A stretch of DNA of 64,000 bases. It comes from Cyanoderma ruficeps. Taxonomy: Eukaryota > Chordata > Aves > Passeriformes > Timaliidae. Position numbers and translations under genes: made by a program. The notes beneath the pieces were generated by a model. It saw only the letters and a list, made by a program, of their open reading frames with translations, made no database searches and had not been told where the DNA came from. The DNA is taken from assembly GCA_008694505.1 (NCBI GenBank), contig VZDJ01000868.1, positions 422,263 to 486,262 of the forward strand, given 5' to 3'. This document shows positions 12,640 through 26,034 of the stretch, in pieces. How positions within the stretch are numbered: position 1 is the stretch's first letter; every line of letters begins with the position of its first letter.

Positions 12640-15214
12640 TTTGGGTTTATGCCATCTGTATTTAAAATAGACTAGTCAAAGGGAAATAACTTAATTGGGC
12701 AGATACCCAAGTTCTGTGATCACTGGGGATAAATACCCAGTTCTCATGAGTCAAAGACAGGATATCAGTAGTATTTATTTTAAGAAAGGAATAAAAGCAA
12801 TATGTTTTGCAGCAGTTCCTGATCCTGTTCAACAAAAGCAGAGAGATCATGCTAGCATTTAACTTTTTATTTCCTTTCATTTCTAACGTGTTTGCCAATA
12901 TCCATCTCAAAAATTAAACCAAAACTCCATAAAATATAGAAGAGAAAAACACTCCAAACTCAAATAACCCGAAACAGTCACTGGTGAAGAGCTCAAATGA
13001 TCACAGAAATGTAATTTCTTCTTTACCAATAATATTACCAATAATATTTTCAGGTTCCCCTTATTGCTCTCTGAAGTTCCTGGTTTGTATTCTGTAGCAC
13101 TGCAGCTTTGGAATAGAACAAATAATGAAAAAATTACTTTTATTCAAGTATTTCATGCTCCTATGCTGATTATCTCCATGAACTTCAAGAGAGACCACTT
13201 GATGCAGCATTCTCCTCGTCCCACAGCCCCGCTCAGGAGCAGAGGCAGGGCCAGTCCTTCTGGAGGTTCTTCCTGCCCTTACCTCTGAGCCACCCCACAC
13301 TCACTGCACCAAACTGGTGCCCTGTGTGCCAAACCAGCTCTGCTGCTCTCCAGTTTTATTACTGGGTTTCTAGGGAGGAAGATGGCACACAGACTGCACA
13401 AACTTCTGCTGCTCATTTTCAACAGGAGGTCTCTTCATGCCCAACTTACATTATTAATAAGACTTTTAAATTAAGAATAGCCAAGAAGGTAAGAGAGTCC
13501 TTTCAGAAAGCACTTAAGTATCTTGGAAATTTAAGCCCATATCCCCAAAATATTAAAGACTGATTCCTACTCTATCCAAAAAGATCCAGTTGGCCTTAAA
13601 AATCTAGCCTTTAAAACTTTAAATTCTACTGAATACGTGATATGGAAGAGGAACAAGAGCACTTTTCAAAACGAAACCAAAGTCTTTCCTTACATTAACA
13701 GCAGCTCCTTTGATAATCTAAACTGAAAGGAATCCAATATATTTTTCGCTCTCTAGTCTTACTTTTAATACCCTGTTAGCTTGGATAACGAAAAGGGATA
13801 AATCCATTTCACTTGCAGCTTCCTGTGCACCAGGTGAGCTCAGCAGCCCCCAGCACAGCCCAAGCCTGACTTGGGGAAACACGGCTGCTCCAGGCTTTTC
13901 CAGGTCAGTGAATGGAATTACTTCCACTGCTCTCCATTAGGAAAAATGGGAGGGGAGTGGCTCAGGGATAACATTTAATAATTGTGGTTACTCTCAGGGA
14001 AAAATGCAGATTTTTAATTTCTCTTTTTGCAGTAATTGCAACTGTAAAGGGATGCCATTATCATAATGTACACAATAAGGAAATAAACTGAAGTTCCCCA
14101 AACTTTTTTGTTTATTTTCCCACCAAAAAATCAATGCAATAAAAGCTCTTCAAACTGCTACAAGTAATCTTTACCAAGTTCAAATAAGCACCTTTTTGAT
14201 CACAGCTAGCCAAAACAAGACCATGATGTAAAAAGCTCACACACAGGAAAAAACCATTTCTTTGTGCTACTAATTTTATAATACATTTTATCATGTTTCT
14301 CTTGAGTGAGTTTTCTACAGAATCTTGCCAAACTCATTTACAAATACTCTCAGCTTTTGGGAGATAATAAAAAAGTCTCACCTATTTACTCCAGCTGCTT
14401 CCAGTACCTGCAGCAATCACCACCCTGGGCTGAACTGCAGTTTAGATACTACCCAGACTCACGTTCCTCTTCCCATCATTTACCAGCAGTTTAATTTTGT
14501 TCTTATATTCACTAACCCGTGTCGAGAATCTTTAAAAGCAAGTGTACCACTTCTTTAATTAGTATTTTCCTGAGTTGTATTCTGCTTTTATTTCACCTCT
14601 TAATGACTAACACTAACTAAACCCCCCTCATAACAGAAGGAATCTGAACAGCTCAACAGAAAACCAGGATTTTGACTCTCATACTCCAAAGGAGCACAGC
14701 CATGGAAGCACCTGAGCAGGAAGGAGGCCTCGGGTGGTTTTGGGGGCACACAGGAACAGGAGATCCAGCTGAGGATGGTCTTTTGCTGTTACAGGTACTG
14801 TAGGGAGAACTGGAGTTTCTGTGTCTCCACAGAGACAAGAAATAATGAAAGGAAAAACATAAGGTGGTCAACCAGACTTGTTTGGCATCTCCCAGCAGAG
14901 CTCAGCATGGAAACACATTTTTAAGTTCTGGTCCAAGCCTTAGCCCCTGGATACACTGGTCCTTGTCCCAGCTGGCTGACTCGGCAGTGTCTCAGCTGGC
15001 AGCTTTCTTGATTTCAGCTATTAGATGAGCATTTATTATAATTCCAGCTTTCTGTTCTGTTCTCATATGAGAACTTGGGTGCAAGGCAAGTTTATCTAGC
15101 CCCATTAATGAATTATGTGTATTAACAGGATTAAAAACCCAAGTATTTTTCATACCTCAAGATGTATATGCAATGCATTGGCACACTGGCACTTAGTGAT
15201 TTTTTTCAATTCAT
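12640..15214 (-). other. PEPD intron, no recognised gene
   Basis: AT-rich intron with two moderately GC-rich patches (about 13190-13330 and 14690-14800). The short frames 13064-13288 and 13324-13563 on plus match nothing I recognise and have no convincing splice sites. A small local duplication (ACCAATAATATT) lies near 13026. Confidence 0.55.
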
Positions 15215-15490
15215 AGCATCACTAAGGGTGGAAAAGCCCTCCAAGACCACCAAGTCCAACCTGTAATTAACCCCCACCTTGTCCCCAGCCCAGAGCACTG
15301 AGTGCCACATCCAGGCATTCCTTGTACACCTCCAGGGATGGGCAACCCAAACCTCCCTGGGCAGCCCCCGCCAATGTTTAATCACCCTTTCCAAGAAGAA
15401 ATTCCTCCTGATGTCCAACCTATACCTCCCCATGTGGACCTTGAGGCCATCTCCTCTTATTCTGTCTGCTCCGTGCTTTAATGCCCCCAC
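15215..15490 (-). mobile_element. CR1 LINE, 3' end fragment, minus strand
   Basis: On the minus strand this reads as the 3' end of a chicken-repeat-1 non-LTR retrotransposon: a GGTTGGACTTGGTGGTCTTGG-like tail (seen on plus as CCAAGACCACCAAGTCCAACC at 15241-15261), preceded by the conserved terminal ORF2 region with AGGAGGAATTTCTTCTTGG and GCCCAGGGAGGTTTGGGTTGCC equivalents. Only about 275 bases remain, the usual 5' truncation of CR1. It lies in the PEPD intron in the same direction as the gene. The long frame 15206-15607 on minus is the decayed ORF2 C-terminus, not a host gene. Confidence 0.9.
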
Positions 15491-17705
15491 ACCCACACAA
15501 CAGGATTCTTTAGCCCTGGACAAAATTGTACATTCAGGCCAATTCATAATTAATTTACTAAGGACTCTTATATGCAACAAATATATTCCTTGAATAGGGA
15601 GTATCACTGGACTTCACAGAAAATTAATCTGATACAGTCTCCTAGCTGAAAAAAGATAAAGTATACAATATTCTAAGAACAATCTGTTTTTATTCAAAAT
15701 ATAGATAATTGTATAAACCATTTTATGGCTTCTGAATTTGCTATTTACAGCTCTCAAACTACTACCTCACTGTGAATCTTCTTTGAATAAAAAGGAGGAA
15801 TAAACCAACAAGAAAGACAACAAATAAAAAATTACCACCCTGATGAAATCCTAGTGGCTTCTCAAGCTCTCATAACTAAAATCCTATCCCTTTGCTTCCT
15901 ATTTCCTAAAAACCCTGATAACATAAGGAATCTGTTCGCATTTTTACAACTTTTTGATTTATTCTGTGTTGGATTTTTGCAGTAACAGCAAGGTTATGTA
16001 AAATATTTTGCAATTTTTTTGTTGCATAAAGATTGTATCTATATTTACTTCTACTTGCCTTTATGTTTAGTAGCCTTTTAAGCATTCATCTTCCCTAACT
16101 CCCTTGGACTTCTGCACCTTTCAACCAAGTCTCCTCACAATCCTGCACTCCGACTCAGAGCAGCACTTACTTTCTCTAATCACTCTGAAAATTAAGACCT
16201 TTGAATGGGGTAATAAATCCTGATTTTGATATTGCCTAGACTCCTGTGACAAGAGATCAGAACCACACACCAAATAACCACTAAATCTTTGTGTGCTGCT
16301 GAGGCAAACACACACCCTGCAATGTGCAATGCCCGCCTGTATTTACTGATACTGAACTCTGGGATGTGCTGCTTGGTAGTTCTCATTTCCGTGGTCCTCA
16401 GCACTGTGCTGAGGGAACCACCCGGTGCTCCCAGGCTGTCCATGGCACACAGACACCTTCTGCTGTGGACTGTGGACTGTGAGACAACCCTGTGGTGGGA
16501 GTGAAGCTCTGAGGAATGGCCACAGTCACTGGTGTTCTCCTCCTCATCCCTGCAGCTTATGGAAGCTCAAGAGTTTCACAGTCCTCTGCCAGCTTTACAT
16601 GCTGATCAAGGGGGATAAAAGGGGAATAATGGATTTTACCAAGAAAAATTTGGACAAGTTCATGTATCTTCCCTTTCCAAAAGTGAGACTGTAGGATGAG
16701 GAATGCAAGAATCTTCAGAAGCTGCAAATAACCCCACAGAGCACTGCTACTCAAACAGCCTTTTGAGAGAGATGTGTTTTACAGCTGCAACACCTCCTGA
16801 AGCTGCTAAAGCATACAGGATGCTGTGTTTCATCAGGGCCTATTTAAAGTAATTTAAAATATTGTAGGGAGTAATATGCATGTGTGTGTGCACACTTACA
16901 TCCTCTAAAATCTGAAATATCTACAAATAATATTTCAAACATACACAGTATCTAACGAGAGTACTGAGTTTCATTCTTTCACCCATGCAGCTGGTTGCAT
17001 GATATCACCCCTTTCAGACATTCCATAATCTAATAACTTTGCCAACTAAGAAAATACATTTTGGAGGCTAACTAGTGCTTTTTTAAAAGTAACAGTATGC
17101 TTTTTGCTGTCCTTCCACCTAACTGGTACAAATCCTCATTAACAAAGGCTTTGACAAGATCCTGTACCTGCAGAAAGGCCTCCTGAATCTGTCAGGACAT
17201 TGCAATATTGAACAGAGCTCCATGCCAAGTACACAGACCTTGAAAACACTTCCGACAACCTCACTCCTTTCAGAATTTAACCATTCAAGACCCACAGGTT
17301 TTCAGCTCTTACAAGGCTTTAAGTTCTCCCTGCAAAAAGATATTGTCATTCCTTGATGTTTTTAGAAAGACAAAATAAATAAGCAAAAGATCAGGCTGAT
17401 AACAAGCAAAATTCTGATCTCCAGTATTTCTAATTTCTACTCCAATCTCAATTTTTTAAAGTTTCTCTACTTCGCAAATTATATTTTTAACATACTTCTT
17501 TCATTATTATTTTCTGAACTATCCTCTCCAAGGTTCATTACTTGCCTGCTGCAATCTGTCCACAACATTTTTACAAAACACGTATCCCATATATCTCAAG
17601 TAGTGGGATAGATACTGTAAGACACTTTTCCTTGGTTTATTATATTGAATGTGGCTGAAGAGAGACTGACAACAATTTAAAAGATACGAGTGAAGAGGGG
17701 AGGGA
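15491..17705 (-). other. PEPD intron, no recognised gene
   Basis: AT-rich intron. The frames at 16121-16754 on both strands are short, mutually overlapping and unsupported by splice sites or known motifs. Confidence 0.55.
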
Positions 17706-17908
17706 NNNNNNNNNNNNNNNNNNNNNNNNNNNNNNNNNNNNNNNNNNNNNNNNNNNNNNNNNNNNNNNNNNNNNNNNNNNNNNNNNNNNNNNNNNNNNNN
17801 NNNNNNNNNNNNNNNNNNNNNNNNNNNNNNNNNNNNNNNNNNNNNNNNNNNNNNNNNNNNNNNNNNNNNNNNNNNNNNNNNNNNNNNNNNNNNNNNNNNN
17901 NNNNNNNN
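17706..17908. other. Assembly gap (203 N)
   Basis: A run of undetermined bases. The left edge is purine-rich (GAAGAGGGGAGGGA) and the right edge is a perfect AGGA/GGAA tetranucleotide array, so the gap sits inside or next to an expanded microsatellite. Its true length is unknown. Confidence 0.99.
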
Positions 17909-17970
17909 AGGAAGGAAGGAAGGAAGGAAGGAAGGAAGGAAGGAAGGAAGGAAGGAAGGAAGGAAGGAAG
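17909..17970. repeat. (GGAA)n tetranucleotide microsatellite at gap edge
   Basis: About fifteen uninterrupted GGAA units bordering the N gap. The apparent open frames across it (17640-18017 minus and 17690-17998 plus) are artefacts of the period-4 repeat and the N run. Confidence 0.97.
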
Positions 17971-19179
17971 GGGCTTGCTGACTTGCTCTCTACTGTAACG
18001 TAAACAGAAAAAAGCATTTTAAACGCATTTTAAACAGCAAAAATTGCTTTGAGTTTTCAAGCAATTTCAAAGCAACAAGATATGAAAACAGATATGCTAA
18101 AAATGAAATTCGAAGTTTAAATTGATGTCTAACCCTCCCGAAGTCTGGAAAATAGAGAAGCTGTGTTTTCATCTAATATTCTTCAGTGCTACATGTGTAC
18201 GGGAGCCTCACCAGAGCTCTGCTCTCTGGTTCACAGTCCCTGTCAGCTGTTGGAAACACAATCACAGCTGGCACAGAATTTCCATGTTACCTTTTCTATA
18301 CATCCCGTTCAGAAAAAAACAGCATGCAGCATGCAGCAAAAAGCCATACTTTGACTTTTGAGCAATGTACATTCAGTTCAGTGTGCAGTATGATTTCACA
18401 CACATTTATAGAAGAATATCTTGCAAGACAACAGTTTGAAGCGTTTGTTCAGTGAAATGTCAATCCCGTCAACTGCACCATTCTCCAAACAGCCACATCA
18501 GACCATTTTCTCACAGCAAGGGGTAGCAACAAAGTCTCAAGGCCAATGTGGTTTTTTGGGTCTTTTGTGTGAGATCAAGCCTGTGTCAGAAAAAAGTAAT
18601 ACAGCTTCCCCAAATCCTTAACAGGTTTCTTCTTTTCTATTATTCCTTAAAGATGCTCCTCAGCACAGACTGAAAGCTCATTCAGTTGCTCACACTCACG
18701 GCAGTATCACCACGCAGGGTGTGGAAGTATATCTCAGACATGCACACTTCCAGGGAGCTTAACAGATACTTTGCTTTTACAATACAAATCAGCAAGACTA
18801 GTGGCTTAAAAAAGTATTCTTGTTAGCAAAATGCTCTGTGAACATTACTTTTATCAAAACCATGTGCCAACTCACTGCACAAATAAATTGCAACCTCATA
18901 AAATTGTCAAAATTGTATCCCTTAGGAGCAACAAAGCACTTTCTGCATTGTAAAGTATTTCATATTTTGTCTCTACTAGGTAAAGTGTAATAGGCTACAT
19001 GATTTGATTTATATTTTGGGGATCCAGTACATCTATTAGCTATGTAAAAGACAGCATACCAAATATTTCACAGTTTATGCTCTGAGTTTCAATTATTCCT
19101 GACACTGAAATAATGAACTGGCGCAGGCAAGAAAGTACTGTGGGGGTGAGAACAAAAATTAAAACCCAACCAACAACCC
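17971..19179 (-). other. PEPD intron, no recognised gene
   Basis: Ordinary AT-rich intron. Overlapping plus-strand frames at 18122-18621 share no known domain. Confidence 0.55.
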
Positions 19180-19372
19180 TACCCAGAGCATGGTGGGGCA
19201 CTGCCCAGGCTCCCCAGGGAATGGGCACAGCCCCGAGGCTGCCAGAGCTCCAGGAGAGTTTGGATACTGCTCCAGGGATGCCCAGGCTGGGATTGTGGGG
19301 GGCGTCTGTGCAGGGACAGGGCTGGGCTGGATGGTCCTTGTGTGCCCCTTCCAACACAGCCTGTTCTGTAAA
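19180..19372 (+). mobile_element. CR1 LINE, short 3' end fragment, plus strand
   Basis: It reads as the last about 190 bases of a CR1 element: a GCCCAGGCTCCCCAGGGAATGG-like segment, then CTCCAGGAGAGTTTGGATACTG, and the characteristic end GGGCTGGATGGTCCTTGTG...CCCCTTCCAACACAGCCTGTTCTGTAAATAA. The short GC-rich frames here (19113-19451 and 19190-19375 plus, 19040-19357 minus) are CR1 remnants. Confidence 0.85.
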
Positions 19373-22300
19373 TAAAAAAGAATTGTCTGCTGACTACTGC
19401 CAGCCTAAATCATTCCAGAGCAAGGCAGGAGCCAGACTGGGGAAATATTAAGAACTGAGAGACCAAGAAAAGATTTAGCTACATAAAGAAATAGTAGCTT
19501 TCTAATACTGGGGTGGAGAAACATTTTAATTCATGCTTATACCATCATTAACACTGAAATTAGTATTCCTCTGTGAACTAAGAAAGACAATTTTCTTATG
19601 AATAAAAACCAATCAATTAATTTGAAATATGAGGAGAAAATAAAGCTAGATATATTGCTGCTATGAACGAAAACCCTACCTCAGTTCACAAGTTACCGGT
19701 TTTGGAAATGGAGATCTTATCTGCAAGTTAGTAGCCATTTTTTGAGAGTCACACAGGAATCCTTGTTTAAAGTCCCTCTAGAAGTCTGTCACATGCATTG
19801 AACCCCTGATACCATCTGCATGTCAACACAGGAACACTGACAGCAATCCGCACACAACAAGAGTCACACCCAGACATTTGAACAATTCTTGCCATTTTTC
19901 AGATGATGAAAACACGAGTTTTCTTGTGTTTCTTTTTTAATCCTAGATAAATTGTTCTGAGTAGTGGCAACAACTGCTCCAACACACATATTAAAACTTT
20001 AAGATCAGCCTTGTTATATATGTTGAAGTTTTTTTTTTACTAATGTACCACAAAAACCCTCCTGTGCATGCAAACAGCAAAGCCCCAGGTCCCCAAACAA
20101 CAGCTCTGCCCCCCACCATTAAAATGACAAACTACATCCCCAGCTGCAGCACACCCAAACTCCCTCACAGATTAGATTTAAAATTGAGCAATGCACCAAG
20201 GCAGCTATTAGTCTTTCAACTCAAGTGTCAACTTCAAACAAATTAATGGCTGAGCAATCTCAGCCAAATGGCGTCTTGACAATTACAAACTGCAATTCTA
20301 AATCCAAATTCCAGTGCAAGATTACTGAGTAAGTTTTCCGAACTGTAGTCATTTGCTTGAGTAAAAAAAAAAATACTGCTGAATGTGGTTCTGCAAGTTA
20401 TCACATCCACTTCACCATCCAATTCTGTAAAGAAAGACATACTGGAGATGAAAGAAGAAGAGATCAGAGCAGGAATTTGATATACAAGAGCTGGAAGTTA
20501 CAACACACATGCAATCCCTGTCAAATTCCTCCAACTACACCCATCTACACATAATCTACAGCTAAGATGAAACTGAATATTCTCCAACAACCAGCATGAT
20601 GTGAACTGTATCTCAGCTTGAAACTACAAAGGAATTGGCCAGTAGTTGAGATTTCTTGCACACCATCATCCATTTTCAGCACACACTCTTGGAATTAGGG
20701 AAGACAAGTAAGCAGACAGTAGCAACTAATTGTATGGCCCTTTCCTTTTCCCTCGAGATTTATTTTTTTCTTCAAAGCTTTATAGATTGATTGCAAACCT
20801 TATGCTGTAAATCAAAAGGAAGCCACTACTCATTACCTAGTTAGAATTTTCTGAGCTCTTTACTGTGAAGCTATTTCTCTGCTGTTTGAGCCAAAGGCCA
20901 CTGGCAATGTCTACGAGTGCACTACCTGCCATGGCAGCTGAGACTTATTTTTTCCCAGATTAATTTTCAACAGCTTGATGAATTTCCACTTGCTTCCAGT
21001 TCTAAAGAGAACCACCAAGGCATATGCTTCATGGATTCAAAATACTTGTTCAGAGTGAACAAAAAAGAAAAAAAAATGTAGTCTAAGACTGAGTCAGAGT
21101 AAAAGAAGGTGCATGGTCTACCAGTGTAGACCAACATGCCCAGCTGTGATTACCTATACTCCAGCCAAAAAATAAGGGAAGTAATGCCTTCTTCTTCAAG
21201 AAAAAGAAAGTTTAAAAATACTGTTACCACTGTTAAAGTTATCCCTGAGCAAGAAAAAATACATTGAAGGACACAAGCATCCTGCTCACCCCTATCAGCT
21301 TCTAACTTTCTTCTTGATGTATGAAGGAATGCAGAGAAAGCTTTATTTTCTGGGGCTTTTTTTGATCTCTGAAATAGACCAAGTCTCTTCTTTCTACTCC
21401 TGCTGGAGGACACTACTCAAACAAAGCACTTTCATTTTCCAGTCCTTCAGCACGCAACAGTGCATTCAATCCTTCACCCATGTTCTTTCTAGATAAAAGT
21501 GAATACTTTAAGCCATGTTTTCACCACTGCCAGCTTTGAGAAGCCCTGTGCCTCTTGTTTTAGTACAGTGAACACAGCTCCAAATGGCAGGTCTCTGGCA
21601 GCAACCCAGCCTGGACTGCCCAAGCCCTGTGGACTACAGGAGGCACCTGGAGGGAAATGGGTGAATCCTGGGACCTGGGGACCTGTGCTGAGTGATGCTG
21701 GATCCCGGCAGAGGGCCAGTGAGCTGGGTGGAAGCAGTGCAGGAAGATGAATGGCACCTGGTAATGATCTGGCACGACAATGGTGACATCTGTGATTTGC
21801 CATGATTTGTAGCTGGAAGGCAGGAGCCCTACACCCCATTCAGGTGTTTAGGATTAAGACAAAGATGAATGTGGTACGAAGTGCTGGCTGGCAGGGGGAG
21901 CCCCATGCCTGAGCTGGTCCCACTGGCCCTCCACACCCCCCACTCAGCCCCCCTGACCACAGCCAGGTGACCTGGCCCTGCACAAAGCTGTCACAGCCTT
22001 TGTCTCACACAGTCTCAAGTGAAATCCTTGAGCAGTCTCTTCCTACACATGCTTGATTTTTCCAAGCTGCCTTCAGAGCATCAAAGCAGAGGCAAAGGGC
22101 ATAACCCTGCCCCTCCTCTGTCACCGAGCAGGAGGGAAAGTGGAGCAAGGTTAAATGTATAGACTGAACCCTGGAGGAATGAATACACCTGGCAAACAAC
22201 AAAGCAATTTAGCTAAAAATAACCCACAGGGATCATGCCCACAGATGCAGGTACAGCCTGCAGAGCAGCAGTACATTCTGTGTAGATCAAGTGGGGTGAC

Positions 22301-25300
22301 ATGCAGGAGGTCACAGAGCTCCACCTGAGACCTGGCAATGTCACCTGGGCTACAGAATAGGATTCAGAAAAGGAGAGCAGAGCATTTCCCCATATTTTGG
22401 AAGAAATTTTTCAGTGCTTCTCAAATAATCTGAAATAACATTCTGAACTGCTGAAAGGCCTCACAGAAACTTTTAAAATTACTTATGCATGCTAAGAAAA
22501 ACTGAACCAAAACCTAATGTAACTTCTATGAAAAAAAAAAACAACTTGTTAAATTTCACTGGAAGTTCTACATAATAACTAAAAGATATCACTTATGTCA
22601 ACCCACAGAAATGAGATCTGCAGCCTTTAGAAAGCAAAACTTTGGGATTTTTACTTGCAAGATCCTCTCTTCATGACTCAAAACCAGAAGTTCTTCATTA
22701 AATGTTGCCTATTTTGAGTATTGTCAATATTTTATACTTGGAAAAGTACCAAACAACGTGATAAATACAAATCACTAACTGAAAAAAAAAAAGTGCAAGT
22801 AAAGGTGATTCATCCTGCCCCAGGTTGGTATATTTGGGACCCATTTGTCTTCATGTCTCACTGCAGTATTATGGTGAGTGAATGGTGCTCAGACACAAGG
22901 CTGCACAATATTCCCCCTAGAATCTCACAACTAGTGTCACTTTGCAAAAGTCTTTGAACACACGATGCAAATTCTATCCACTTTATCAACGTTTTGTCAC
23001 AGTTAATGACCAGACTGTGTCCAGCACCAAAGAACAGACATGAGAAAATGCGGAAGGGGCGGGAAATCTGCTGGGTTTGGATCTGCTACTTGGGTAATAG
23101 AGAATTATTATTTTAATTTCTGCTAGGAACAATGGACATGCTCTGATTTGGTAAGTCTTAAACAACCAGCAGAATCAAGGAAGCAGAAAAGCACACCCAC
23201 GTTTCCCCTCCTCCCAAGGATGTGGGTTTCCCCAAGGCAGGATCAGCTCGGTCCCCAGCGGCTCCGCAGGGCCACGGCTGAGGATGAACACGCTGCTCCT
23301 GGGCACCCAAACGTGTCCCTGGGCTGTGGCTGAGAATCACATCCAGCCCTGTTCCTAAGCAACCCCACACTCCCTCCACACTCTCCCCCCGCTGCCACCG
23401 CCAGACAAGAGGTTTTAATCATCAATTCACTCAGCATCCAACGTGCATGAGCCCCATGAGGAGAGGCTTGGGCACAGCACTTGCATTAAGCAGCATCAGG
23501 CAGCTCCAGCCCCGATTTTGTCTTCACCAAGACATGCAGACTGCAACGTAAAAGACAGCACTTTTACCTTTCAGTTGTTTATAAAGAAAAGCCTTTAAAA
23601 AAATCCTGGCTCAAACACAAAATAATGCAAATACAAGCTAAAAAATTTTTATTCTTGCCACCAGGAATGAGAACATTCTGCTAGAGGTAATGAGGGTTAA
23701 ACTTTTTTTTTTACATTTATAATATTCAGTCCTAGAAAAAAAATCTCAGCAAAGAGTAATTGCTCCCACAGGGACCAATCCACGGGTCACAGTTTTTTGC
23801 ACTTGATGGCAACAGAGCCTTGACTGAGATTTTCTCTAAGACCCAGATTTAAGCTTGCAGCATAATCACAACATTTGCCCTGGCTCCAGAAGCTGAGCTA
23901 AAGCACCACTTCTACAGTGTAATTATTCTACATATGTTCCAAAAACCCATGGGGAAATTTTATTATTCAGAAGAATAAATAGGGTAAAAATAAATGGTTT
24001 TTAATTTTAGCCAATTTTTAAACTCCTTATGAATTTTCATTTTTCTTATGCAAGTTTAAGTCCATGGGAGAAAGGATTTGCCTTGAAGAAATAATTAAAC
24101 TTTCATCTTCAGTTATGCTTCTTAGCAAATACACAGCCACCCACATAGCACACAACACATAAGTGCTGTTCAGTGACAGAGTGCCAACATAATCACTAAT
24201 GCCTCATAATCTTCCTTTCAGTTTCAAATTGAATATTTGAAGTTTGAACTCGTGTTCAACAACCCAGAGCAAGCAGAAATGCAGTAAGGGCTTAGGTTAA
24301 AAGGGCGTTGGTGTCCCAGCATAGAGTTTAATTTGCCCTCAATAGATTTTTGAATACTTGAACTATTCTGAGAGGAAAAGGCAGTAATTTGTCATTTGGG
24401 ATAGGCAAACCTACTACCTTAAGGATAATAAAAGATTATAGTACTCAATTGATGATGGCAATGTCTGGACCAAATTTAGTCAGGTGCAGAAGTCAGAATT
24501 TTTAAGGGAAGGAAAGCTGAGGAAGCAGGTTCAGGAAGATCCAGACACACTTCACAAGTATGTCCACCATGACACCGTCTCCAATTCCTGGGAACATTTC
24601 AACATTCCTTTCTTTATGCAGGGACAAAACAAATGACCACATAGGTCCTCTGCAGGCAGGTCAAAAAATCTGCACACCCCCTCAGTGGTAGACACCTTGC
24701 ACCCTGTTCACAGGGTCCCCCTGATCCATTCACTGGCCTCGAGCCACACCCATCTGGACAAACGCTGCTCCTTTTGCCTGGAGCTCAGGCTGCTTTCCAG
24801 CAGCTGAGCTGGCTGAAGGATAGGGCAGAAGGACCAACCACCAACAGTGGAAATCAGAGGTTAATGCAGACTGAGGGACTGAAATAGGATTAATTTTCAA
24901 TTGTTATTCTAACTGCACAAGGGACCCAAATCAAGCTCCAAGGGCCTATCATAGGTGATAAAATCACATAATGGATCCTAAGTATTAGAGCCAACATGAA
25001 AATGAAGCACAAAGTAAAAAAGCAAACTGCCAAACAGAAGTTATATCATCTATCCAAGAACTCCTTCGAGTAACAGAGGCCTCCTTCCCCACCAGCCCCA
25101 AATAACCAACAAGTTCACGTGATGCAAACAAATTCTAGACCCCCTCGGAGGTCTTATGACAAGTCTCTGAACTGCAGCAGCAAGAGAAACAGCACTGGCC
25201 AGGACTTTCCTCAGTTTAGTAGGCTTTTGTTATACAGTACCCACTTCCTTCTCACAAAGACAGAATTCCTGATGAAAAGCAGATGATTCCTCCCTCAACA

Positions 25301-26034
25301 TAAATATCTTGGGAATCTCCCCAAATCTTGCAGGATTGGGAAACCAATTCCTGAATGCCATTGCAATTTCCAACCCAAACAACATATTAGTAACAGACAT
25401 GTTCTTCTCTTCCTTCAAACACACAATAAAGAAAAAAAAACAAAAAAATCAGAGAGTTGGCCCAAGGTAACGTATTACATCCCACATCAAACCTTCCATT
25501 ACAGAGCAAATCTAGAGGTTACACAGGCAAAAGACTATTAATAAGCCACATGTAACATCCTAAATACTTCACACAGTCCTAACACTTAAACTTACAGTAA
25601 CACAACTTTTGCAAATTGTCTGCTAACCAGAGACAGAAGAATGCTTGCCCACCTCTGCCACTCAGTACTGACCAAGACATTGCAGGTTCATTCTGAAATA
25701 AGAAAAAGCAGAAATCCAGTCCAATACTCCTGAAGGATATGGCACTTTACAAGAGGTTTGTACCAACTGAGAAGTGATAGCAACTGTACCTTACACTAAC
25801 AGATTAATATGTGGACCTTTCACATATCTCATTAGTTCTTTTAAATATACAGGTTTCAATAGATGAACTGGGAGACCCAGAGCCAGTTGTCAGCAAAGCT
25901 CTTTGTAGCTCTCACTTGCCAAGACCGCCTGAAGGTTCAATTTGATTCTAGCAGAAACATCACCTCTGCTGTCTAATGTCATTCAGATTCTTCTCCAATC
26001 CTAGCATTTTCCATCCCTTTTGCCTGCCTACCAC
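19373..26034 (-). other. PEPD intron, no recognised gene
   Basis: AT-rich intron with three GC-richer patches: 21590-21990, 23180-23470 and about 24640-24830. None has a clear CR1 or LTR end, and none contains a splice-bounded coding segment that I recognise. Frames such as 21489-21839 minus and 23158-23379 minus are stop-poor because of base composition. Confidence 0.5.

Noticed and set aside
15206..15607. 133-residue minus frame as a gene
   Set aside because: CR1 ORF2 C-terminus with the CR1 3' tail directly following.
17640..18017. Open frames crossing the N run
   Set aside because: Made of N and a tetranucleotide repeat; no information content.
22236..22262. Minus-strand TACCTGCATCTGTGGG resembling the PEPD TCICG segment
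   Set aside because: Flanking codons do not match (no RHxSY before, no GSGEN after) and there are no splice sites at the right phase.
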